NCBI GenBank assembly: GCA_037974335.1
Contig: CM075760.1
Span: forward strand, 62,564,515 to 62,628,514
Source of the DNA: Prionace glauca
Taxonomy: Eukaryota > Chordata > Chondrichthyes > Carcharhiniformes > Carcharhinidae
Direction of reading: 5' to 3'
Length of the DNA: 64,000 nt
Part shown: piece after piece, positions 30,237 through 41,445 of the stretch
Layout of the letters: the number at the start of each line of letters is the position of its first letter
Numbering within the stretch: position 1 is the first letter of the stretch
Made by a program: the position numbers and the translations under genes
Notes under the pieces: model-generated
Database searches by the model: none
The model's input: only the letters and a program-made list of their open reading frames with translations
Told to the model about the DNA's origin: nothing

Positions 30237-30898
30237 GATCCCTGAAAGTTGGGAATCAAGTGGATAAGGTTGTTAAGAAGGCATACGGAGTTTTGGCGTT
30301 TATTGGTAGGGGGATTGAATTTAGGAGTCGCAGCGTCATGATGCAACTGTACACATCTCTGGTGCGGCCGCACTTGGAGTTTTGTGTGCAGTTCTGGTCC
30401 CCACATTACAGGAAGGATGTGGAGGCTTTGGAGAGGGTGCAGAGGAGGTTTACCAGGATGTTGCCTGGTATGGAGGGGAGATCCTATGAGGAGAGATTGA
30501 GAGATTTGGGGTTGTTTTCGCTGGAAAGAAGGCGGCTAAGAGGGGATCTCATTGAAACATATGAGATGATTAGAGGTTTAGACAGGGTAGATAGTGATAG
30601 CCTTTTTCCTAGGATGGAGAAAGCTAGCACGAGGGGGCACGATTTTAAATTAAGGGGGGGTAGTTATAGGACAGATGTCAGGGGTAGGTTCTTTACCCAG
30701 AGGGTTGTGAGGGACTGGAATGCCCTGCCAGCTGCAGTTGTAAATGCACCTAGTTTGGGGGCGTTTAAAAGATCTGTGGATAGGTTTATGGATGAAAAGG
30801 GATTGGTTTAGGCTAGTGGGTCATTGTTTTGTAACTGGTCGGCGCAACATCGTGGGCCGAAGGGCCTGTTCTGCGCTGTAATGTTCTATGTTCTTTAT
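30237..30898 (+). mobile_element. CR1-type LINE 3' end, third young family
   Basis: The frame 30260-30811 is open for 183 codons to its natural stop: VRPHLEFCVQFWSPHYRKDVE, RSYEERLRDLGLFSLERRRL, TRGHDFKLRGG, FFTQRVVRDWNALPAAVV and the C-terminal DRFMDEKGLV. The 3' UTR has GGGCCGAAGGGCCTGTTCTG and a TTCTATGTTCTT tail. Sharply 5'-truncated. It differs from copies A-E and from the 18.5 kb element, so at least three RT lineages have young copies here. Confidence 0.9.
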
Positions 30899-31079
30899 CT
30901 GATTCTGTACAATCCCTTATTTATACAGTTTCAAATGTTGAGGCTAATCAGAGCTTGAAGGTCTCTCTCGCCAGTACATTTATCCTCACTGCACATTCTT
31001 CACACATACAGCAATCAAACTTTTACATTTTACAGCAAATAAAAATCAATCTTTCAGTATACCTCACATCCTTTATAAA

Positions 31080-31245
31080 GTACCTGGATGAGTACCTGAT
31101 GGCAAGTCAAAACATTCAAGGCAATGGGCCAAGTTCTGGCAAGTGGGACTAGCTGGGCAAGTCAGGACATTTCATGCATTGGTGCAGACTCAATGGGCCA
31201 AAGGACCTCTTCTGCACTGTAGTAATCTGTGATTCTGTGAACTAA
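31080..31245 (+). mobile_element. LINE/SINE 3' end, old
   Basis: AAGTACCTGGATGAGTACCT followed by GACTCAATGGGCCAAAGGAC and CTGCACTGTAGTAATCTGTG. A tail block without clear coding sequence. Confidence 0.55.
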
Positions 31246-31249
31246 CTCA

Positions 31250-31940
31250 TTATTGATCTTTCAACTATAATTCAATTAAGACTCACCACTTATTCAGTCA
31301 TTTATTACTGACTGGTAGCTAATTATCACAGTAATCGCTAATTAATATATTTGGTTATATGGGGGAAATTCCTAGTAGGTTATAGATATTTCAAGTAACC
31401 AGGGATTTAAATTACTAACAAAATTCTAAAAAGTGAAATGACCTAAGATTAGGTTTACAACAGGAGGGTCTATGTAAGACACAGTTAAACACATAAAGAT
31501 ATTTAACTAAGTATGAGATTTTGTCAAGTATTTCTGACTTAAACATGTAGTTTGGATCTTTAAAAATGTATTTTAGCTGTATGTTAAAGAAATCTGTACA
31601 CTTTAGCCAAAGCAGGTTGCTTCAAAACCCAATGGGTCAAGAGGCATATTGAGATGAACCACAATCTTTAGGACAATGAAACTACAGAATGTGTAAGTTC
31701 TTATCAATAACAGTTACTAGCAGTGAGGTCTTCTTGGCCCTTCTTCAACAGAGTAATTCATATTGTGCAGGCCTTATCAGAGTCCCTTATGATTTGCATT
31801 AATCATATTGTCCAGATGAGGGTGGCCTTTTCAGACACAAGAACATACTTCTGTCTGGTCTGGCCATTGACATGAGCCAGAGTTGGTGGGAACCTTAATG
31901 TGACCTTTGTGGCCAAAGTCAGCAGTTGCTGAGCAACAGA
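31250..31940. other. No gene seen
   Basis: AT-rich DNA without supported features. Confidence 0.5.
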
Positions 31941-31942
31941 GG

Positions 31943-32265
31943 GGACAGCACAGTGGTTAGCACTGCTGCCGCACAGGGCCAGGGATCTGAGTTCAATTCT
32001 GGCCTGAGGTCATTGTCTGTGTGGGGTTTGCACATTCTCCTCGTGTCTGCATGGGTTTCCACCAGGGGCTTCCGTTTCCCCCCAGTCCAAAGACTTGCAG
32101 GTTAGGTGGGTTGGCCAAGCTAAATTGCCCCTTAGTATAGAGGGGACAAGCTAGATAAATGCATGGGGTTACGGGAATAAGGGCCTGGGTGGGATTGTGG
32201 TCAGTTCAGACTCAATGGGCCGAATGGCCTCCTTCTGCACTGTAGGGATTCTATGATTCTAACAA
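31943..32265 (+). mobile_element. SINE type A, full length
   Basis: Head GGGGACAGCACAGTGGTTAG, B box GAGTTCAATTC, 3' block GGCCGAATGGCCTCCTTCTG and tail GATTCTATGATTCT. Confidence 0.88.
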
Positions 32266-32269
32266 AGGG

Positions 32270-33110
32270 AGGAAGGATCTGGATTTTACAGATCAGTGAA
32301 ACCCCATGAGGTCAAAGGGTAAATGCAATTGGCTGAAGTATATAACAGGTATTAATTGTGATTGATTTGTATTGAAACTGACTGGTTCATAATTAATAAA
32401 AGGCAGGAAATGTAAACTTAGGAAAGGTATAATTGACCTGTCTGCTGTATGTAACCTTAGAGTGGTGTTGGAATGCTCAGTGTCTTCTCTTGTAGTAAGC
32501 CATTGGACTGCCCAATGCTCGTTCTCCCATCAATCATTGGTTAATACAGATACATTTATAACCGGAACACTGGCCTTTGTGAGTCTCTATATTGGCTGAA
32601 GTTTTTGACAATACCTAACCTCCAGAGAATCCTGCAATAGTTAATACAAGAAACACTTGTTCAAAAATACACTTTGTGAAAGACAATAGGTTTCTTTCTT
32701 AACTAATCTTGATCAGATTGAACAAAGAGCCTCATTCTTGAGCCAGACTTTGACAGAATATAACATCCTCGAGCTTATCAAAATGATTGAAGAATTCTAT
32801 AGCTTGGATAAGTTCTGCTTGCTCAGCAATGTCTAGCTTTATTGCATAACAATCTCCTCATATGTTAGGGTTTAACATGGCTTCCTTGACCTTGTTATAT
32901 TTAACTATTAATACAGATGAAAGTGATCATTTTCATTTGTGAGTTTCCCACATCACAACAGTGATCACACTTCAAAAGAACTAGGCTGTGAAACACTTTC
33001 CAGGATCTTGTGGTCATGAAAGGGACTGTCAGAATGTAATTTCCTATCACTCCACTTCCAAATCTCCTGTGAAAATCTAAACACGATATATTGTTAAATT
33101 GTTTGTTTTA
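32270..33110. other. No gene seen
   Basis: AT-rich DNA; nothing supported. Confidence 0.5.
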
Positions 33111-33490
33111 AAATAGAATATGGGTTGTTGTGATTTGGAATTCACTGTCTGAAAATGGTGCAGGAAGAAAATTAAACTGGATCTTTCAAAATGGAACTGG
33201 ACAGATTCGAAATGAAATATGGGATTAATGGAAGAGCTTCTTCAAAGGAATATCATGGGTACAGTGGGTGGAATGGCCTCCTTCTCTGCTCTGAGACTCA
33301 TTTGCATTTGAAGAAAGTGGCAAATACCTGGAACCCACTTCCTATGAGGGGGAGAGCAGAGATGATGGAATGTTTCCAAAATAAAATTGCTTGAGCAATT
33401 GAGAGAAATAAACCAACAGGGATAGAACAGGGAAATGGTTTGATTCACAGGGAGCCAGTATAAACTTCCTGGACCAAAAAGCCCCATTCC
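33110..33490 (+). mobile_element. Old LINE 3' fragments, two in tandem
   Basis: Two weak matches to the C-terminal and tail blocks: TTGGAATTCACTGTCTGAAA with GGAATGGCCTCCTTCTCTGC, then AAATACCTGGAACCCACTTC with AGAAATAAACC. Confidence 0.45.
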
Positions 33491-33675
33491 CAATCCTAAT
33501 TCCTGACTTAAAGAGTGTGTCACTTGATGGGTATCCATAAAGCAAATGAAGACAGCAACAAAGACTGATGGTGAACAGAGCTAACTCTGTATCAAGCTGA
33601 GGACTGTGGGAGCAGCAGGGTGAAGGGGTTCTGCAGTGAAGAATGGACACAGGAGCTGATTGAATGATACATGTG

Positions 33676-34015
33676 ACAATACACGGTAGCACAGTGCTTA
33701 GCACTGCTGCTTCACAGCTCCAGGGTCCTGAGTTCGATTCCCGGCTCAGGTCACTGCCTGTGTGGAGTTTGCACATTCTCCTCGTGTCTGCGTGGGTTTT
33801 CTCCGGGTGCTCCGGTTTCCTCCCACAGTCCAAAGATGTGCGGGTTAGGTTCATTGGCTATGCTAAAAATTGCCCCTTAGTATCCTGGGATGTGTAGGTT
33901 AGAGGGACTAGCAGGTAAATGTATGGGGATAGCGTCTGGGTGGGATTGTGTTCGGTGCAGACTCGATGGGCCGAAGGGCCTGTTTCTGCACTGTAGGGTT
34001 CTATGTCTTGTAGGG
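33676..34015 (+). mobile_element. SINE type A, full length
   Basis: Head ACACGGTAGCACAGTGCTTA, B box GAGTTCGATTCC, 3' block GATGGGCCGAAGGGCCTGTT, ending in a short direct duplication of GTAGGGTTCTATGTCT. Confidence 0.88.
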
Positions 34016-34287
34016 TTCTATGTCTAAATCAAGTTCACAAGACATTGCCATACTCTTTTGGCAGAAATTTGAGGGAGCTGAAGGATATCAATGTCTTTGA
34101 AAGAGAAAGAAAAAGATACTTTGGCCCAGTCCTGCCCCTAATTCCAATGTTCATTTGTAATCTTGACATGGAGATGTCGGCATTGGACTGGGATAAACAC
34201 AGTAAGAAGTCTCATAACACCAGGTTCAAGTCCAACAGGTTTATTTAGTAGCAAAATCCACTAGCTTTTGGAGCGCTGCGCATTCAT

Positions 34288-35930
34288 ATGACATTACTGT
34301 TACTAGAGAGGTGGTGCTCGACAGACTGGAGGGGCTGATTGTGGACAAGTCCCCAGGACCGGATGGAATGCATCCGAGGGTTCTGAAAGAAATGGCGGAG
34401 GTTATAGTGGATGCCTTGGTGGTTCTTTTCCAGACGTCGCTGGATTCCGGGGAAGTGCTGGAAGATTGGAAAACGGCTAATGTTACGCCGTTGTTTAAGA
34501 AGGGTGCCGGGCAAAAGGCGGGGAATTATAGGCCGGTTAGTTTAACGTCTGTGGTAGGTAAAATGTTAGAATCCGTCATTAAGGAGGAAATAGCGAGGCA
34601 TCTTGAGGGGAATTGCTTGATAGGGCGGACGCAACACGGTTTCATTAAAGGGAAGTCGTGTCTGACAAATTTACTGGAGTTCTATGAGGATGTGTCTAGG
34701 GCAGTGGATAGAGGAGAGCCGGTGGATGTGGTCTTTCTGGATTTTCAGAAGGCGTTTGACAAGGTACCTCACAAGAGGTTATTGCAGAAGGTCAGGGGAC
34801 ATGGAGTTGGGGGTAGGGTGTTAGCGTGGATAGAGGATTGGTTGTCAAATAGGAGGCAGAGAGTGGGGGTCAATGGGTGCTATTCGGATTGGCGGTTGGT
34901 GACTAGTGGGGTGCCCCAGGGGTCGGTGCTGGGGCCTCAGCTATTTACCATTTATATAGATGATCTGGAGGAGGGAACCGAGTGCAGGGTGTCGAAATTT
35001 GCTGATGACACCAAGATTGGGGGAAAGGCAAATTGTGAGGAGGGTGTGGAGAGTCTGCAGAAGGATCTAGATAGGCTGGGCGAATGGGCCAGGAAATGGC
35101 AAATGGAATTTAATGTTGGCAAGTGTGAGGTGGTCCACTCTGGTAGGAGGAATGGTGGAAGGACTATTACTTACGTGGCGAAAAACTGCAGCAGGCGACG
35201 GTGCAGAGGGACCTCGGGGTCCTTGTGCATGAGTCGCAAAAACCCAGCTTGCAGGTGCAGCAGGTGGTCAGGAAGGCGAATGGGATGCTGGCCTTCATAG
35301 CGAGGGGGATTGAATATAAAAGTAGGGAGGTCTTGCTGCAGCTGTATAGGGCATTGGTGAGGCCGCAGCTGGAGTACTGTGTGCAGTTTTGGGCGCCGCA
35401 CCTGCGCAAGGATATTTTGGCCCTGGGGGGAATGCAGAGGAGGTTTACTAGGCTGATACCAGAGTTGAGGGGATTGAGCTATGAGGAGAGGCTGAATAAA
35501 CTAGGCTTGTACTCGTTAGAGTTTAGAAGAATGAGGGGAGATCTCATTGAGACGTATAAGATGATGAATGGGATGGATAGGATAGAGGTGGAGAGACTCT
35601 TCCCGCTCAAAAAAGACAGTAGGACTAGGGGGCACAGCCTCAAGATAAAGGGGAGGCGGTATAGAACAGAGTTGAGGAGGAACTTCTTCACTCAAAGGGT
35701 GGTGAATCTCTGGAATTCTCTGCCCGTTGAAGTGGTGGAGGCTATCTCGCTAAATATTTTTAAGAAATGGGTTGATGAGTTTTTGATAAGAGAAGGGATT
35801 AAGGGTTATGGGGAGAGGGCGGGAAGGTGGAACTGAGCCACGACAGATCAGCCATGATCTTATTGAATGGCGGGGCAGGCTCGAAGGGCTAGATGGCCTA
35901 CTCCTGCTCCTATTTCTTATGTTCTTATCA
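34288..35930 (+). mobile_element. CR1/L2-type LINE copy C, 5'-truncated
   Basis: The frame 34311-35300 runs from [18 protein letters not shown] through the RT fingers, [31 protein letters not shown] and FADDTKIGG. One base is missing near 35155 compared with copies D and E, which moves the rest to frame 35201-35836 (thumb to WNSLPVEVVEA). The 3' UTR and TTCTTATGTTCTTA tail are complete. It sits inside the Penelope-like element. Confidence 0.92.
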
Positions 35931-36077
35931 GTTGAGTGGCAGTTCTGTTCACAAACAGGGCTCATAAAGACACAAACTCAATTTACAGAATAATGATTGG
36001 AATGCGAATCTTTATAAGTAATGAAGTCTTAAAAGTACAGACAATGTGAATGGAGACGGCATTAAGGACAGGTTAAA

Positions 36078-36185
36078 GAGATACAAAGAACAAAGAACAA
36101 CACAGCACGGGAAACAGGCCCTTCGGCCCAACGGGCCCGCGCCGCCGTCCCATTGTCTCAGTGACCTATTCATGATTTTAGTCTA
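36078..36185 (-). mobile_element. LINE/SINE 3' end insert with target duplication
   Basis: Left end ACAAAGAACAAAGAACAACA, then GGGAAACAGGCCCTTCGGCC. GAGAT occurs just before it and again just after it, so it is a recent insert with a short target duplication. Confidence 0.6.
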
Positions 36186-36469
36186 CGCCTAATGTGTGAG
36201 GATCAGGGAGATGTGTATTGTCTCCAGACAGGCCAGTTAGTGAGATTTTGCAAGCTCAGGCAAGTCGTTATTGGGGGGTTACAGAAAGTGTGACATGAAC
36301 CCAAGATCCCGGTTGCGGCTGTCCTCGTGTGCGGAACTTGGCTATCAGTCTCTGCTCAGCGACTCTGTGCTGTTGTGTGTCGTGAAGGCTGCCTTGGAGA
36401 ATGCTTACCCGAAGATCAGAGGCCGGATGCCCGTGACCGGTCAATGCCCTTGTTGGAGATAAGAACAAA

Positions 36470-36940
36470 TTTGAGTATGTTTGAAGCTCAATCTGCATTG
36501 TCATAAAGCCCCGCGCTCTGATTGGCTGGAGGTCTAGGCGACTTCCAGTCCTCCAGAGCTGCCGATTGGCCGGAGCCGTCAAGCTTCGGCTCGACCACTT
36601 GGAGGGGCCGGGGACTTGGGCCCAGCGATGTCACTGCATAGGAGAGTAATCCTGATTGGCTGAATCAGGCTGGCTCCCATTATGACGTCACGATGGCTCG
36701 AGGGGTCATTTCCGCCCCTTATTGTGATTGGGTCCGGATTGACCAATGGAAAGAGTTGGCATACCGGAAGTAGAATTACCATCACAACGCGGCGTTTGTG
36801 CCTATGGCTGCACTAAGCTTTCCCCATTGTCTGAATGCGGAGCTGGTGAAGATGCTCATTCCTGCCCAGCAAAGCTGCTGCTCTCTCTGAATCACCATTC
36901 AGATTCACACAGATAAAACTTCTACTTATCTTCAACATCT
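36470..36940. promoter_or_regulatory. Promoter and 5' exon of ZNF4
   Basis: CCAAT boxes in both directions (CTGATTGGCTGGAGG near 36520, TGCCGATTGGCCGG near 36562, TTGACCAATGG near 36738), a full CRE TGACGTCA at 36683-36690, and a 5' exon ending at 36940 (CTTCAACATCT before GTGAGTAAAA). The left side shows a mirror exon remnant (CTCAAATTTGTTCTTATCTC on minus) without a donor, so this promoter also lost a minus-strand partner. Confidence 0.6.
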
Positions 36941-37089
36941 GTGAGTAAAACACTTTCCTTTCTCCCCTTCACATTTCTTTTCTCATTCTGGAGGAAATTG
37001 AGGACTTGCAGCAACTGAAGGGAAAGAAAGTGAATCCAGGGAGGCTACTCAGGTCTGTCTCTGTTAAAGACATCCTTTGCTCCCTCAGC

Positions 37090-37565
37090 TTGACATTTGT
37101 TTAAAAGTGAACTACTGCGGATGCTGGAATCTGAAACTAAAACAAAATGCTGGAAAACCTCAGCAGATTTGACATAGTGCAGTCCATCAAGCAGTCTCCT
37201 ATCCATTGACTCTGTCTACATTTCCCACTGCTTGGCAAAGTAGCCAACATAATTAAGGACCCCATGCACCTCGGGCATTCTGTCTTCCACCTTCTTCCAT
37301 CAAGAAAAAGGTACAAAAGTCTGAGGACGTATACCAAATGACTCAAGAACAGCTTCCTCCCTGCTGCCATCAGACTTTTGAATAGACCTACAGCGCATGA
37401 AGTTGATCTTTCTCTGCACCTTAACTATGATTATAACACTACATTCTGCACCCTCTGTTTTCCTATGTTCTATGAATGGTATGTTTTCTTTCTATAGCAC
37501 AAGAAACAATACTTTTCACTGTGTCCCAATACACATAACAGTAATAAATCAAATCAAAATCTGTC
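37090..37565 (+). mobile_element. LINE 3' end, another family
   Basis: Codons for GHSVFHLLPSRKRYKSLRTY and LKNSFLPAAIRLLN near 37275-37390 match the usual C-terminus of a non-LTR retrotransposon. The element ends in AATAAATCAAATCAAA. Internal stops present. Confidence 0.6.
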
Positions 37566-37587
37566 ATCCTGACTGGAAATATTGGCT

Positions 37588-37905
37588 CTATTCATAGAAT
37601 CCCTACAGTACAGAAGCAGGCCCTTCAGCCCATTAAGTCTGTATTGACCACAATCTGACCAAAGCCTTATCCCCGTAACTCTACAGGTTTACCCTGCTAG
37701 TCCCCCTGATACTAGTGTCAATTTAGCATAGCCAATCAACCTAACCCGCATGTCTTTGGACTGTGGCAGGAAATCAGAGCACCCAGAGAAAACTCACACA
37801 GACACAGGGAGAATGTACAAACTGCACATACACAGTGACCCAAGGCTGGAATTGAACCTGGGACCTGGAGCTGTGAGGCAGCAGTGCTAACCACTGTGCC
37901 ACCCT
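37588..37905 (-). mobile_element. SINE type A, full length
   Basis: Left TAGAATCCCTACAGTACAGA, body AACTCACACAGACACAGGGA, right head AGCAGTGCTAACCACTGTGC. Confidence 0.87.
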
Positions 37906-37922
37906 AAAACTCAAATCAATTC

Positions 37923-38004
37923 TGGCAGTTATGGGATTTGAACCCAGGCCCCTGCTGTGACTGCAGTCTTAATCCAGCATCTTAGACCACTCCGCCATGG
38001 TACC
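37923..38004 (-). tRNA. tRNA-Leu(AAG)-like pseudogene
   Basis: The 82-nt minus-strand sequence has the layout of a class II tRNA-Leu: A box GGCGGAGTGGTCTAAGATGC, anticodon loop TTAAGAC with AAG, a variable arm, and B box GGTTCAAATCCC. The acceptor stem pairs only in its outer four positions (one as G-T) and the anticodon stem has one mismatch, so it is probably a pseudogene. It lies between two SINEs but is not part of either. Confidence 0.6.
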
Positions 38005-38019
38005 ATTTCTCTCCCCACA

Positions 38020-38325
38020 AATGCTAAAAGTAAAAAAAGTTTTATTTATAAGTCACAAATAGGCTTACCTTCACACTGTAATGAAGTAACTGAAAAGTCT
38101 CCAGTTGCCACACTCCGGCGCCTGTTTGGTACACTGAGGGAGAATTTAGCATAGCCAATGCACCTAACTTGCACATCTTTGGACTGTGGGAGGAAACCGG
38201 AGCACTTAGGGAAACCTATGCAGACATGGGAAAAACATGCAAATTCCACAGTGATCCAAGTCAGGAATTGAACCTGGATCCCAAGTGCTGCGAGGCAACA
38301 TTGCTAACCACTGTGCCACCTTGTC
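38020..38325 (-). mobile_element. SINE type B, full length
   Basis: Left CTTCACACTGTAATGAAGTA and CTCCGGCGCCTGTTT; right head ACATTGCTAACCACTGTGCC. Confidence 0.84.
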
Positions 38326-38329
38326 TCCC

Positions 38330-38525
38330 CAGATGCTGTCAGACTTGCTGAGATTTTTCAGTACTTTTTGTTTTTGTGACACATTTATTTGTCTGCCTAA
38401 AAATATGGTCTCTTTCCTCTCTGATGAATCTAATCTAGATTCAAAACATTGACTCTATTCTCCCTCACAGATGCTGTCAGACTTACTGAGATTTTCTGTT
38501 TTTGTTTCAAATTCCAGCATCCAGG
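38330..38525 (+). mobile_element. Two partial copies of dispersed repeat D
   Basis: AGATGCTGTCAGACTTGCTG near 38331 and AGATGCTGTCAGACTTACTG near 38469, each followed by AGATTTT. The second runs up to the ZNF4 finger exon, where CAAATTCCAG could serve as its splice acceptor. Confidence 0.55.
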
Positions 38526-38551
38526 TTCATTTGATTCATGTGAACCTAAGC

Positions 38552-39588
38552 ATGGATGCAAAAAGCACCATTCACACCAAGGAGAAACCCTGGAAATGTG
38601 GAGACTGTGGGAAAGGATTCAGACGCCCGTGTGAGCTGGAAATTCATCGACGAAGACACACCAGGGAGAGGCCATTTACTTGCTCTGAGTGTGGGAAGGG
38701 ATTCACTCAGTTAATTTGCCTTCAGAGACACCAAAGACTCCACACTGAGGAGAGGCCATTCACCTGCCCCATGTGTGGGAAAGGATTCAGTCTCTCATCC
38801 CACCTGCTGAAACATCAGCAAGTGCACACTGACAAGAGAGAGTTTAAATGCTCCGACTGTGAGAAGAGCTTTAAAAACCCACATGGACTGAGGGAGCACC
38901 AGCGCATTCACAATAGGGACACACCATTTAGCTGCTCACAGTGTGGGAAGAGGTTCAGGACATCACCCCACCTTCAGATACACCAACGAGTTCACAGTGG
39001 TGAGAGACCTTTTAAATGTCCAGAGTGTGGGAAGTGCTTCAAAGGTTCTGGAGATCTCCAATACCATCAACGTGTTCACACTGATGAGAGACCGTTCAAA
39101 TGCTCTCACTGCGGAACTGGGTTCAGACGGTTATTTGAACTCACTGTACATCAGCGCACTCACACTGGGGAAAGGCCATTCATCTGTCCCCAGTGTGGGA
39201 AGGGATTTACTCAGTCTTCCAACCTGCTGACACACCAGCAGATTCACACTGAGGAGAGACCATTCACCTGCTCTGAATGTGGGAAGGGATTTGCGCGACC
39301 ATCCCACCTGCTAACACACAAGCGTGTCACACTGGGGAGAGGCCATTCACCTGCTCCAAGTGCGGGAAGGGATTTATTCGATCATCCAATCTGCTGATAC
39401 ACCAGCGAGTTCACACCAATGAGAGACCCTTCTCCTGCTCTGAGTGTGGGAAGGGATTTATTCATTCATCCATCCTGCAGGCACACCAGCAAATTCACAC
39501 CGGGGAGAAACCCTTCACATGCTCCACATGTGGCAAGTGTTTTAATCGGTCATACAACCTGCTGGTACACCAGCGAGTTCATAGATGA
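38552..39588 (+). CDS. C2H2 zinc-finger protein ZNF4, 12 fingers, one frameshift
   Basis: The ATG at 38552 gives [19 protein letters not shown] and an open frame to 39397. Nine fingers are in frame; in finger 9 one T is missing near 39327 (AAGCGTGTCACACTGG where GTGTTCACACTGG is expected). Fingers 10-12 continue in the next frame to a natural end HQRVHR at 39588. The product as encoded would carry eight full fingers and a false tail of about 20 residues. Linkers are varied (HTDKREF, HNRDTPF, HTDERPF), suggesting older divergence than ZNF2. The start resembles MEENSTIH in ZNF7. Probably a recently broken gene or an allele with a truncated product. The 5' exon is at 36.9 kb. Confidence 0.86.
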
Positions 39589-39711
39589 CTGTACTGCTCT
39601 GATTCTGCGGCTTTTCATCAGATTCAGGACTGAACCTTGTTCATGCTGACACTGGGGAGGTGTTGATGATACTGCTGCTAAGGACAGTAATGGGGCTGGA
39701 GTAGACAGAAT

Positions 39712-40035
39712 TTGCATTTATGTCGCACCTTTCACAACCTCAGGTCATCTCTGTGCGCAATGAGCCTCCACAAAGAGCAATATGATAATGAGCAGTGATG
39801 ATCTGTTTTTAGGGAGATTGGGTGAGGGGTAATATTGCTCTCACAGGGGTGAACTCCCTGCTCTTGTTCAAAATAGTAACTGTAAGATCTTAGAGAGCAG
39901 ATGGAGTCTTCGGTTTAACATCCTCATATCTTCTGATGTGGCTCAGAGTCACTGCTCCTTTAAAAGCCTTTGGGATGTTTCTCATTGTCTATAAGGAGTT
40001 TTATAAATATGAGATCAAGCTGACATTACAGATAT
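39712..40035 (+). mobile_element. Dispersed repeat E
   Basis: TTGCATTTATGTCGCACCTT, CAACCTCAGGTCATCTCTGT, AGCAATATGATAATGAGCAG, GAACTCCCTGCTCTTGTTC and CGGTTTAACATCCTCAT in order. I recall this order from a repeat common in sharks and other fishes; I do not name its class. Confidence 0.5.
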
Positions 40036-40439
40036 CGATGTGCTGGGTGAAGCTGAACCTGATGCTACCCACAGCTGAGAACTGAACACACTGGAGCCAC
40101 CAACAACTTTTGAAAAGCTGAAGTTTTTATTGTCTCAGATACAGCATATAAAGAACAGCAAAGAATGACAAAAAGATTAATAAGGAGAGAGAAATTAGTG
40201 TATGAGAGAAGGTTAGCGAGAAATATAGAAACAGACAGTAAGAGTTTCTACAAATCTTCACTGTGGAGGAAACAAATAACATCCTCAGAAATAACTGAAT
40301 AAGGGAGTGAAAGGGAGAGAGGAGCTTAACACAATTACAAGAAACTTATAACATGCTCCATATACAGGAAACTGAAATTATTGTAACTCAAAGTTGACAA
40401 TTCCCTTGTCTTGATGCACATCATTCGAGAGTGTTACAG
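40036..40439. other. No gene seen
   Basis: Short intergenic DNA; nothing supported. Confidence 0.4.
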
Positions 40440-41085
40440 TAAGTGGCTGCTGAAATAGTCATTGCAATGGTTTTAATTTTCCAAAATACTCTGGATTCTG
40501 GAAAGATTCAGTCAGATTGGAAAATAGAGAATTTGACTCCTCTATTCAAGAAAAGGGGGGAGACAGAAAGCAGGAAACTTGGGCCAGTTAGGTTAACATC
40601 GGTCATTGGAAAAATTCTCAAATTAGTTATGAAGGAGATTAAGGCAGGGCACCTCCTTATTAATGGATTCCAGTATTTCCCAATGGTGGACATCAAACAC
40701 ATTCTGAAGGAGAAAGAGTATCTGTAGTGTTTGGATGATGGTCTTGATCCAGTTTTGAACGCCTTGCTCACATTTCCTCTCGTCCTGCCTTGTTCGAATG
40801 AAAAGATTCCCAATTTCTCTTCATGGGAAAATGAAATTGGGACAAAGTTAGAAGAAAACATTTCATTTCAGCGATGGAGTCTGCTGCCCGAAAGCTTCTG
40901 GGAGCAGGTTCAACAATAACTTTCAAAAGAGAGTTGGAGAAATGTTTGAAGGGAAAGTATTTCTGCAGCTGTGGGGAAACAGCAGACACATGGGATTAAT
41001 GGATAGCTCTTCCAAAGAGCTGGCAGTGACACCAATGGCAGAATGGCTCCTTTCTGAGCTGTGGTGAATCTGTTCTGCACCATGT
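40440..41085 (+). mobile_element. Old LINE RT-to-tail fragment
   Basis: The frame 40443-40727 has VLIFQNTLDSGKIQSDWKIE and NLTPLFKKRGETESRK plus LTSVIGKILKLVMKE (RT fingers). It then jumps to the C-terminal block (GAGTCTGCTGCCCGAAAGCT) and tail GCAGAATGGCTCCTTTCTGA, so the middle is deleted. Confidence 0.7.
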
Positions 41086-41445
41086 GCCATGGCCTTCCTG
41101 GTGTCAGATCCCCAAAATCTGACTCAATTCTCAAACAGCAGCTGAACCATTGTTGAGAAATTTATTTTATGAAATGTCGGATGATTTTTTCAAACACACC
41201 CTCCGGCTTGAATGATTTCTGTGTCTAAACTCTTTATAATTTGAGGTATGGGGGTCTAATGTTTTGTGCGTTGTGGGAGGAGCAGTTTAGTCTGAGTTAG
41301 AGACTCAAACAGGCTCTTTACTGCAGACAGCTCACCATGACAACACTGATAAGACATTCCATTGCACAGAATTGACTCAGAAACCCCTGTCTGAGGCCTG
41401 GATGTACTCAGTACCCATTGATCATTTGTACTGAATCAGTGACTT

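Larger units (their letters stand above)
34165..36440 (-). mobile_element. Penelope-like element, interrupted, with GIY-YIG remnant
   Basis: Left part 34165-34287 is the tail repeat (AGTAAGAAGTCTCATAACAC, GGTTTATTTAGTAGC, TTTGGAGCGCTGC). After LINE copy C the same element resumes at 35931 (GTGGCAGTTCTGTTCACAAA) and runs to about 36440. On the minus strand near 36270-36440 it encodes HPASDLRVSILQGSLHDTQQ followed by RVAEQRLIAKF, which resembles the end of the GIY-YIG endonuclease domain of Penelope-like elements. No RT part is present. A second insert lies at 36078-36185. The family call is by motif recall and moderate. Confidence 0.55.
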
